This document shows positions 8,572-14,530 of a DNA stretch of 33,534 bases, piece by piece. Position 1 is the stretch's first letter; each line of letters opens with the position of its first letter. Below the pieces are notes generated by a model, which saw only the letters and a program-made list of their open reading frames with translations, had not been told where the DNA came from and ran no database searches. The position numbers and the translations under genes are program-made. The stretch is from Lachnospiraceae bacterium (GTDB taxonomy: Bacteria; Bacillota; Clostridia; Lachnospirales; Lachnospiraceae), in the NCBI GenBank assembly GCA_004558185.1, contig SFDP01000028.1, forward strand, positions 1-33,534, written 5' to 3'.

Positions 8572-8600
8572 CAGGAGGAGATTTGATCAGTGTCCTCCTG
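8572..8600 (+). promoter_or_regulatory. Hairpin pairing an AGGAGG site with its complement upstream of relQ
   Basis: CAGGAGGA (8572-8579) is perfectly complementary to TCCTCCTG (8593-8600), loop 13 nt. The left arm is a textbook ribosome binding site, but it is 43 bases before the relQ ATG. It could serve a nine-codon open frame starting TTG at 8583 and ending TAG at 8612. Confidence 0.5.
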
Positions 8601-8621
8601 AAGAAAGGTTAGATTAATCGA

Positions 8622-9260
8622 ATGGAAGAAACATACAAAGAGAGTTCGCCGGTAGAAAGCTGGACAGAGGTTATTTTGGTATACAATTCTGCTCTTAAGG
8701 AAATCGGAACCAAGCTGGAAATACTGAATGATGAGTTTCAGCATGTCCATCGTTACAATCCTATTGAGCATATCAAATCCAGAATAAAGAGTTCAGAAAG
8801 TATCGTGAAGAAATTAAAGCGCAACGGCTATGAATCTACGATTCAAAATATGGTGGATTATGTTAATGATATTGCTGGAATCAGGGTAATCTGCTCATTT
8901 ACCTCAGATATTTATCGAATTGCAGAGATGATCAGCAACCAGAATGATATCAAGATCATCACCATCAAGGACTACATAAAAAATCCCAAACCCAGTGGCT
9001 ATAAAAGCTATCATATGCTGGTGACGGTACCTATTTATCTGTCAGACAGAATTGTTCATGCAAAAGTAGAGATTCAGATCCGAACGGTGGCCATGGATTT
9101 CTGGGCTTCCCTGGAACACAAAATCAACTATAAATTTGAGGGAAATGTTCCACAGCATATAAAGGATGAGCTTGTAGATTGTTCAATCATGGTTTCTGCA
9201 CTGGATCGGAAAATGCTTTCTCTGAACGAACAGATTCAGGATATGGCTGAACGGGAGTAA
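8622..9260 (+). CDS. relQ: Small alarmone synthetase, (p)ppGpp synthase of the RelQ/YjbM type
   Basis: Predicted to transfer pyrophosphate from ATP to GDP or GTP, making (p)ppGpp during envelope or nutrient stress. The 212-residue length is that of single-domain RelQ enzymes: there is a synthetase domain only, with no HD hydrolase and no TGS/ACT regulatory region. Diagnostic segments are RIKSSESIVKKLKRNG (basic substrate site), DIAGIRVICSF, PKPSGYKSYHM (G-loop region) and VEIQIRTVAMDFWASLEHKINYK. The start codon is preceded by AAAGG at a rather long distance. An AGGAGG sequestered in a hairpin lies further upstream (8572-8600). The gene is monocistronic and ends at the terminator at 9268-9322. 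The symbol follows the family and is not proof of orthology. Confidence 0.92.
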   Translation: MEETYKESSPVESWTEVILVYNSALKEIGTKLEILNDEFQHVHRYNPIEHIKSRIKSSESIVKKLKRNGYESTIQNMVDYVNDIAGIRVICSFTSDIYRIAEMISNQNDIKIITIKDYIKNPKPSGYKSYHMLVTVPIYLSDRIVHAKVEIQIRTVAMDFWASLEHKINYKFEGNVPQHIKDELVDCSIMVSALDRKMLSLNEQIQDMAERE

Positions 9261-9267
9261 AAAAGAG

Positions 9268-9322
9268 CCGATAGGAAATGCTTCTTCAGGAATGATGAGA
9301 GAAGAGTTTTCTATCGGTTTTT
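9268..9322 (+). terminator. Terminator of relQ
   Basis: CCGATAG (9268-9274) pairs with CTATCGG (9311-9317), and the stem continues inward as GAAA/TTTT with one G-U. TTTTT follows. The loop is long (about 28 nt) and may fold further. Confidence 0.65.
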
Positions 9323-9649
9323 ACTTGAGTGGCTCCGTAAAAGGTTCCGAAGGGGCTATAAATGAGGAGTGCCCAGGCATCTTTCGATACCCGGGCTATT
9401 ATGAAAAAATTCATCTTGTTTGCAACTCAATAAAGTTGAAGAACACTTTGTTCCTGACTTGTATTAAGTGTAACAAATAAATATGAACAAATTATGAATG
9501 GAATGTAAAAATGTGGTGAATAATGACAAAAAGAAAAAAAGAGATAAATTTTTTGTGTACAAAATGCACAAAGAGAAGAAAATTGTAAAATCAACTGAAA
9601 TATGTTAAAATGACACCAGGTGATGAAAGAATGCAGCGGGAGGAAGAGA
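9323..9649. promoter_or_regulatory. Intergenic region with promoter of the coiled-coil protein gene
   Basis: No credible gene; a 62-codon frame at 9292-9480 starts inside the terminator. A hairpin GCCCaGG/CCcGGGC lies at 9371-9396. An inverted repeat TTTGTG-N9-CACAAA lies just upstream of the best promoter: TTGTAA (9583-9588), a 17-bp spacer and TAAAAT (9606-9611). The latter probably drives the gene at 9650. Confidence 0.5.
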
Positions 9650-10306
9650 ATGGATAATTTTATTGATAAATTGGCTCAAAAGTTTACCGCTGGTGAGGTG
9701 ATTAGAGCCAACCAGGCCGCAGAAGAACAGGAACTGAGAAGATTGCGCCAACAGGTGGCAGAATATGAAAACTGCCTTCAGGAAATGCGGAAGCTGCAAT
9801 TGCTAAATACAGAAACGGCAGAGAGCATGAAGCAGCTTCAAGCCTGTAATACGGAAGCAGCAGAGAGCATGAGGCAGCTCCAAGCCTGTAATACGGAAAC
9901 GGCAGAGAGTCTAAAGCAGCTTCTGGAAAAGAGTTATGCAGACCTCGACCGTCTTACCCGTGAAAGTCTGGATAAAATTACTCAGCTTACTGTAGTTAAT
10001 CAGGATAAAGGGAGAGAAGAAGAACTGGACAGGCTTTTAAAGACACTGGAAGCCAACCAGAAGGAGATTGCCGATTGGTTTAAGCGGGCAGACGACTTTC
10101 TGCACAAGGAGAATGTTAAGGTTTACCGTAACGTTCAGGCTGTTGTGGTAGAGGAGAATAAAGCCAAAACGGAAGCCATTCTGGCTGCGCAGGAAGCTAC
10201 AGCCAGAAAATACTATGTGAAGACCAAGTGGCTGCTGCTGCTCACTTTTCTGGCGGCAGTGACAGGAGTGTCAATTCAGATATTGAGCCTTTGCGGAATA
10301 TTTTAA
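9650..10306 (+). CDS. Coiled-coil protein with a 14-residue tandem repeat and a C-terminal membrane helix
   Basis: Function unknown. The 218 residues begin MDNFIDKLAQKF, an opening I associate with a Lachnospiraceae family. A long coiled coil follows, and a single membrane helix close to the end (about 192-213, LLLLTFLAAVTGVSIQILSL) predicts a tail-anchored protein with the bulk in the cytoplasm. Residues 53-94 are three copies of a 14-residue unit (NTETAESMKQLQAC-like), encoded by 42-bp tandem repeats. ATG 9650 is preferred because GGGAGG lies six bases upstream; an in-frame ATG at 9620 has no such site. The flavin reductase gene follows after 23 bp and is probably co-transcribed. It could be a cytoskeletal or polarity scaffold, but nothing in the sequence proves that. 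Confidence 0.85.
   Translation: MDNFIDKLAQKFTAGEVIRANQAAEEQELRRLRQQVAEYENCLQEMRKLQLLNTETAESMKQLQACNTEAAESMRQLQACNTETAESLKQLLEKSYADLDRLTRESLDKITQLTVVNQDKGREEELDRLLKTLEANQKEIADWFKRADDFLHKENVKVYRNVQAVVVEENKAKTEAILAAQEATARKYYVKTKWLLLLTFLAAVTGVSIQILSLCGIF
9806..9931 (+). repeat. Three 42-bp in-frame tandem repeats
   Basis: Units are 9806-9847, 9848-9889 and 9890-9931, each starting AATACGGAA or AATACAGAA. Units 1 and 2 are nearly identical; the end of unit 3 has diverged. Copy number could change without loss of frame. Confidence 0.85.
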
Positions 10307-10329
10307 GGATTGAAGAAGGAGACAGGAGT

Positions 10330-10893
10330 ATGGCAAAACAAAGCTGGAAACCGGGGAATATGCTCTATCCTGTACCTGCGGTACTGGTAAGCTGTCAGGG
10401 GAAAAACACGAAGCCGAATATACTGACCATCGCATGGGCAGGAACGGTCTGCAGTGACCCACCTATGGTATCGATTTCCGTAAGACCTGAAAGATATTCC
10501 TATCATATGATTCAGGAAACCGGAGAGTTTGTGATCAATCTGACGACAGAGGAATTAAGCAGAGCTACCGACTACTGTGGTGTGGTCAGCGGCAAGGATG
10601 TGGATAAGTGGGCAAAAACGAAGCTCACTCCTATGCCCTCTACCATGATCAGTGCACCGGGAATTAAGGAAAGCCCTGTTAACCTGGAGTGTCGGGTAAC
10701 GAAGATGCTTAAGCTGGGAACCCATCATATGTTTTTGGCAGAGGTTGTAGCAGTTCATGTAGATGAGAAGTACATGGATGAAAAGGGGAAACTGCATTTG
10801 GAAGACAGTAATCTTCTGGCCTATTCCCATGGAAACTATTTCTCTCTGGGAGATGAGCTGGGAAGATTTGGGTATTCGGTACGAAAGAAATAG
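10330..10893 (+). CDS. Flavin reductase-like (flavoredoxin family) FMN-binding protein
   Basis: Predicted cytoplasmic FMN-binding split-barrel protein that transfers electrons between NAD(P)H or partner proteins and flavin. The exact partner is unknown. The 187 residues show the family pattern: PVPAVLVSCQ near the N-terminus, NILTIAWAGTVCSDPPMVSISVRPERYSYHMI (flavin phosphate region, about 27-58) and GEFVINLTT. ATG 10330 is favoured by AAGGAG at 10316-10321. The open frame extends further upstream but overlaps the preceding gene. It lies 23 bp after the coiled-coil gene and ends at a compact terminator. Confidence 0.88.
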   Translation: MAKQSWKPGNMLYPVPAVLVSCQGKNTKPNILTIAWAGTVCSDPPMVSISVRPERYSYHMIQETGEFVINLTTEELSRATDYCGVVSGKDVDKWAKTKLTPMPSTMISAPGIKESPVNLECRVTKMLKLGTHHMFLAEVVAVHVDEKYMDEKGKLHLEDSNLLAYSHGNYFSLGDELGRFGYSVRKK

Positions 10894-10920
10894 AGAAAGG
10901 GCTTAACCTTTCTCTTTTTT
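10893..10920 (+). terminator. Terminator of the flavin reductase gene
   Basis: GAGAAAGG pairs with CCTTTCTC across a short gcttaa loop, followed by TTTTTT. It is a compact intrinsic terminator directly after the stop codon. Confidence 0.8.
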
Positions 10921-10925
10921 CGGCC

Positions 10926-11210
10926 TTATTTTAGCAGACTGCCCCGTATGATGGCAGAATCCCCGTATTTTTGCTTAATCTGATCCAGAGCCCGGTTCAG
11001 CCGTTCCTGTTTTTGATTTTGCTGCTGCAGTGCGTTTTCCTCCTGAAGATCCAGCAGGCTCATTCTCCGCATTCAGCTTTGAAGTGCGGATACCCAGTAA
11101 ACGGATGGGGAATGATTCCACAGCTCATCGAAAAGACAGCAGGCAGTTTCATAAATGGCATCAGCAGAGTTGACGGGCACAGGCAAAGTCTTTTGATGGG
11201 AGAATTTCAT
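10926..11210 (-). pseudogene. 3' remnant of a Y-family DNA polymerase (DinB/Pol IV type)
   Basis: On the minus strand, three reading frames in succession give the C-terminal little-finger domain and tail of a DinB-like translesion polymerase. FSHQKTLPVPVNSADAIYET...FDELWNHSP (to about 11100) continues as IRLLGIRTSKLNAE after a one-base loss. This then shifts again near 11065 into SLLDLQEENALQQQ...RALDQIKQKYGDSAIIRG, ending at TAA 10926-10928. The catalytic palm with its acidic residues is absent. No start codon or ribosome site yields a useful product. This is a decayed gene or a deletion scar. Homology beyond 11210 is doubtful. Confidence 0.75.
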
Positions 11211-11288
11211 CGGTAAAATTCCATTGAAGCCTCCTGTTGAAAAGAGTAGGGATTAAATCAGAGTTTTTCTGATTCCTACAGTAACATC

Positions 11289-11305
11289 ATAACATTTACT
11301 TTACA
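11289..11305 (-). promoter_or_regulatory. WalR-like box overlapping the -35 of the M23 peptidase promoter
   Basis: The minus strand reads TGTAAA-GTAAA-TGTTAT, an exact fit to TGTWAH-N5-TGTWAH, the site bound by the essential WalR regulator in Bacillus and Staphylococcus. Confidence 0.45.
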
Positions 11306-11328
11306 AGAAAAAAAAATACTGTTATGAT
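11300..11328 (+). promoter_or_regulatory. Promoter of the M23 peptidase gene
   Basis: TTTACA (11300-11305), a 17-bp spacer and TATGAT (11323-11328). The predicted leader is about 80 nt and includes a possible AAGAAGA/TCTTCTT hairpin at 11368-11391. Confidence 0.65.
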
Positions 11329-11333
11329 AGAGA

Positions 11334-11350
11334 TGTTACGAAATTGTTAC
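11334..11350 (+). promoter_or_regulatory. WalR-like box at the transcription start of the M23 peptidase gene
   Basis: TGTTAC-GAAAT-TGTTAC, an exact match to TGTWAH-N5-TGTWAH, placed at about the +1. In Bacillus, sites downstream of the -10 act in repression. That reading here is inference. Confidence 0.5.
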
Positions 11351-11417
11351 AAGGAATTGATGAGGAGAAGAAGAGAAGGAAAGGTCTTCTTTTCACAGGA
11401 TATAGACGGTTAAAAAT

Positions 11418-12992
11418 ATGATAAAAATAACAAAATATTATAAACGACTACGGATAAGTTTTCTAAGGACAGCGATAGTTGCCGCTTTTTTTTATGTCTT
11501 TTTCTTACCCAATCTGGTTAAGATTGAAGAAGCAGGAAATAATTTTTTTACTATATATATTAATGAAACTGAAATTGGCAGCACCGATTCCAGGGAAAAA
11601 ATTGACAGCCTGATTGCAAGAGCACGACGAATTATTGCAGGAGATTCTACAGATATTAATTATATTGAACTGGACTTGAGGGTAGAGGGCAAAGAGGTCT
11701 TCTTCGGCGAAATTGACAGGGACAGGGTGCTTTTGGAGCGGATTACGGCTGCTCTTGAGGAAAGTGCTGTTCAGACATTGCAGCGGGCTTATACCGTAAA
11801 AATCAATAATTTCACCGTTAACCTGGCCAGCTCTGAGGAAGTGGCTTCTTTATTGGAAGCAGCTTTAAACAAGTATGATGAAAAGAACCGCTATGGAATA
11901 AAGCTGATCCTGGACCCAAGCAGAGAGCTGACGGTATTAACTGCGCAGGTGGTGAAAAATGAAGAAAAGGAGGAGGAAAGAATTCCTGCCTTCTGGAAGG
12001 GCGGTGTTGAAGCCTACTTTGAGGATATTTTCGAAGAGGTGGAGCCCGGTATGGGTGAGGACTTTGAGGATTATGAATACGGTCTGATGAATATGGACTT
12101 TGCGGAGACGGTGGAGGTTGTAGAAGCTTTCCTGCTGGAAAGTGAGCTTACCCCGCTGGCAGAGGCTATAGAGCAGGTGACCAAGGATCAGGAGGTCAAT
12201 GTAACCTATGAGGTGGTTGCCGGAGATACTTTATCGAAGATTGCAGAAAAGACGAACATTCCACTGGATAAAATCATAGAATTAAATGAGAACCTGGAAA
12301 ATGAGAACTCTACGATTCGGATAGGTGAGGATCTGATCGTGACCGTTCCCGAGCCTGAATTGTCGGTGGTGCGTACAGAGCAGGAATATCTGGAGGAGGC
12401 TTACGATGCAGAGGTAATCTACATCGACAACGATGATTGGTTTACTACAGAAGAGGTCACCAGACAGGAGCCGTCTACCGGTTTTCGTAAAGTAGTTGCG
12501 CAGATCACCTACAGGAATGATAAAGAAGTAAGTAAGGAAATTATTAAAGAAGAAGTGGTGATGGAGGCAGTTCCCAAGATCGTAGAACGGGGAACCAAGA
12601 TTCCGCCCACCTATATCAAGCCGGTTTCCGGAGGCCGCCTTACTTCCCGCTTTGGGCGCAGAACCTCCCCCACCAGAGGAGCATCCAGCAACCATAAGGG
12701 TGTTGACTGGGGTGTACCCAGCGGCTCTTCCGTGATGGCTTCCTCAGGAGGAACCGTGACCAGAGCCGGCTGGAGCGGAGGCTATGGGTATGTGGTATAT
12801 ATTAAGCACCCTGGCGGAACCGAAACCAGATATGCACATTTAAGTAAGGTACTGGTATCTGTAGGGCAGACCGTAAAGCAGGGAGAGAAAATTGCACTTA
12901 GCGGAAATACGGGAATCAGTACGGGGCCGCATCTGCATTTTGAAATCCTGATCAATGGTACGGCAGTGAATCCACTGGATTATCTGAACTAA
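11418..12992 (+). CDS. Membrane-anchored LysM-G5-M23 peptidoglycan endopeptidase
   Basis: Predicted zinc metallopeptidase that cuts cross-bridges or stem peptides in peptidoglycan outside the cell. The 524 residues are a short basic cytoplasmic start, one membrane helix (about 15-34), a long acidic extracellular region (35-260), a LysM wall-binding domain (about 262-312), a G5 domain (about 315-392) and a C-terminal M23 domain (about 400-524). Zinc ligands are visible: His426 and Asp430 in NHKGVDWG, and His507 in HLHFE with catalytic His505. The active site is therefore complete. The ATG lacks a strong ribosome site, so initiation may be weak or structured. Its own promoter is flanked by two WalR-like boxes. 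murA follows after 85 bp with its own promoter. Confidence 0.93.
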   Translation: MIKITKYYKRLRISFLRTAIVAAFFYVFFLPNLVKIEEAGNNFFTIYINETEIGSTDSREKIDSLIARARRIIAGDSTDINYIELDLRVEGKEVFFGEIDRDRVLLERITAALEESAVQTLQRAYTVKINNFTVNLASSEEVASLLEAALNKYDEKNRYGIKLILDPSRELTVLTAQVVKNEEKEEERIPAFWKGGVEAYFEDIFEEVEPGMGEDFEDYEYGLMNMDFAETVEVVEAFLLESELTPLAEAIEQVTKDQEVNVTYEVVAGDTLSKIAEKTNIPLDKIIELNENLENENSTIRIGEDLIVTVPEPELSVVRTEQEYLEEAYDAEVIYIDNDDWFTTEEVTRQEPSTGFRKVVAQITYRNDKEVSKEIIKEEVVMEAVPKIVERGTKIPPTYIKPVSGGRLTSRFGRRTSPTRGASSNHKGVDWGVPSGSSVMASSGGTVTRAGWSGGYGYVVYIKHPGGTETRYAHLSKVLVSVGQTVKQGEKIALSGNTGISTGPHLHFEILINGTAVNPLDYLN

Positions 12993-13002
12993 TGTTTGCA
13001 GG

Positions 13003-13030
13003 TTTACAAAATATAATAATGTGCTATACT
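13003..13030 (+). promoter_or_regulatory. Promoter of murA
   Basis: TTTACA (13003-13008), a 16-bp spacer and TATACT (13025-13030), starting just after the stop codon of the peptidase gene. Confidence 0.6.
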
Positions 13031-13077
13031 ATCTTGATGATACATTTGATGCGTAAATTGTTTATAAGAGGTAAGCG

Positions 13078-14370
13078 ATGGAACAATATGCAATAAAAGG
13101 TGGAAATCCTCTGGTTGGGGAGGTGGAAATAGGCGGGGCGAAGAATGCCGCATTGCCTATTTTGGCCGCTGCAATCATGACGGATGAAACCGTTGTGATA
13201 GAGAATGTCCCTGACGTGAAGGACACCAATGCCCTGATCCAGGCGATGGAAAGTATTGGCGCTATTGTAGAGAGAATTGATCGGCATACGGTCAAGATCA
13301 ATGCTTCACAGATTCATGGACACGTGATTGAGGACGATTTTATTAAGAAGATCCGTGCTTCTTACTATTTGATAGGAGCCTTATTAGGGAAGTATAAGAA
13401 GGCAGAGGTAGTGCTTCCGGGAGGCTGCAATATTGGCAGCCGCCCCATCGACCAGCATATTAAAGGCTGGAAAGCTCTGGGAACCCAGGTCGATATTGCC
13501 CATGGCCTGATTTCTGCAGAGGCAGCAGAATTGAAAGGAAGCCATATCTATATGGATGTGGTTTCCGTGGGAGCCACCATCAACGTGATGATGGCTGCAG
13601 TAATGGCAGAAGGCCAGACAATTATAGAGAATGCAGCGAAGGAACCACACGTGGTGGATTTAGCTAATTTTTTAAACAGCATGGGTGCCAATATTAAGGG
13701 AGCAGGTACCGATGTTATCCGCATTAAAGGTGTCACCAGTCTGCATAAAACAGAATATACCATTATTCCCGATCAGATTGAGGCAGGTACCTTCATGTTT
13801 GCGGCAGCCGTTACTAAAGGTGATATTACCGTAAAAAATGTCATCCCTAAGCATTTGGAATCCATTACGGCCAAGCTGATTGAAATTGGCTGCGAGGTAG
13901 AGGAGTCGGATGATGCGGTGAGAGTGGTGGCTTCCAAGCCACTCAATCATACCCATGTAAAAACCCTTCCCTATCCGGGCTTTCCAACCGATATGCAGCC
14001 GCAGATGGCAGTGGCTTTGGGATTATCACAGGGAACCAGCATTGTCACGGAAAGTATTTTTGAAAATCGTTTCCGTTATGTAGATGAATTGACCAGAATG
14101 GGAGCGAATATTAAGGTAGAAGGAAATACAGCAATTATCAATGGTGTGGGAAGGTATACCGGAGCCAGCTTAAGCGCTCCGGATCTTCGGGCCGGTGCGG
14201 CCTTGGTATTGGCAGGTTTGGCAGCAGAAGGCTTCACGATGATTGATGAAATCCAATATATTCAGAGGGGATACGAAGACTTTGAATTAAAGCTAAAAGG
14301 ACTGGGAGCACAGATCGAAAAAGTAGAAACAGAACGGGAAATTCAAAAGTTTAAATTCAAAGTGAGTTGA
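13078..14370 (+). CDS. murA: UDP-N-acetylglucosamine 1-carboxyvinyltransferase
   Basis: First committed step of peptidoglycan synthesis: transfer of enolpyruvate from phosphoenolpyruvate to UDP-GlcNAc in the cytoplasm. The 430 residues form the two-domain EPSP-synthase-like fold. Lys22-Asn23 in GGAKNAALP contact substrate. Cys117 in LPGGCNIGSRPID is the loop cysteine that fosfomycin alkylates; it is cysteine here, not the aspartate of naturally resistant enzymes. AGAGG lies six bases before the ATG. It sits between a wall hydrolase and a c-di-GMP phosphodiesterase, each with its own promoter. Clostridia often carry two MurA paralogues, and which one this is cannot be told from this window. 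Confidence 0.96.
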   Translation: MEQYAIKGGNPLVGEVEIGGAKNAALPILAAAIMTDETVVIENVPDVKDTNALIQAMESIGAIVERIDRHTVKINASQIHGHVIEDDFIKKIRASYYLIGALLGKYKKAEVVLPGGCNIGSRPIDQHIKGWKALGTQVDIAHGLISAEAAELKGSHIYMDVVSVGATINVMMAAVMAEGQTIIENAAKEPHVVDLANFLNSMGANIKGAGTDVIRIKGVTSLHKTEYTIIPDQIEAGTFMFAAAVTKGDITVKNVIPKHLESITAKLIEIGCEVEESDDAVRVVASKPLNHTHVKTLPYPGFPTDMQPQMAVALGLSQGTSIVTESIFENRFRYVDELTRMGANIKVEGNTAIINGVGRYTGASLSAPDLRAGAALVLAGLAAEGFTMIDEIQYIQRGYEDFELKLKGLGAQIEKVETEREIQKFKFKVS

Positions 14371-14384
14371 ATAAACGGTTTTTC

Positions 14385-14413
14385 TTGACAATATCTTCCA
14401 AAAAACCTATACT
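14385..14413 (+). promoter_or_regulatory. Strong promoter of the HD-GYP gene
   Basis: A perfect TTGACA (14385-14390), a 17-bp spacer and TATACT (14408-14413). The predicted leader is about 110 nt. Confidence 0.8.
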
Positions 14414-14433
14414 TTTTTTATCAGATATAGGTT
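14404..14433. promoter_or_regulatory. Inverted repeat over the -10 and start of the HD-GYP promoter
   Basis: AACCTATA (14404-14411) and TATAGGTT (14426-14433) are perfect complements with 14 bp between, so the half-sites are 22 bp centre to centre, about two helix turns. The left half overlaps the -10. The geometry fits an operator for a dimeric repressor. Confidence 0.5.
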
Positions 14434-14441
14434 GAAATGTC

Positions 14442-14526
14442 GAAGATTTTCAATCTTCTGTTTAGGCAGTGTAGTAAGATTGTGGTATGCATAAGGTGTG
14501 TTATGCAAAGAAGCCTAAAAGGAGGT
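14442..14526 (+). promoter_or_regulatory. Structured 5' leader of the HD-GYP gene
   Basis: There are three perfect stems in sequence. GAAGATT (14442-14448) pairs with AATCTTC (14452-14458). An outer stem joins TTTAGGC (14461-14467) to GCCTAAA (14513-14519). Enclosed by it, TGCATAA (14488-14494) pairs with TTATGCA (14501-14507). The outer stem runs directly into the AAAAGGAGG ribosome site before ATG 14531. I do not recognise a known riboswitch; the conserved core of the c-di-GMP-I (GEMM) aptamer is not present. Confidence 0.55.
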
Positions 14527-14530
14527 TCAT

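Noticed and set aside
9292..9480. 62-codon plus-strand frame after relQ
   Set aside because: It starts inside the relQ terminator stem, has no good ribosome site and resembles no known protein.
10971..11216. 81-codon plus-strand frame
   Set aside because: It is antisense to the decayed polymerase tail, which explains the sequence better.
11251..11274. AATCAG-N7-CTGATT hairpin as a terminator of the polymerase remnant or upstream gene
   Set aside because: There is no U-tract on either strand and the stem is only 6 bp.
14461..14526. Cyclic di-GMP (GEMM) riboswitch upstream of the HD-GYP gene
   Set aside because: The conserved GEMM-I core (CACGCACAGGGCAAACC-type start and GCAAAGCC block) is missing; kept only as an unknown structured leader.
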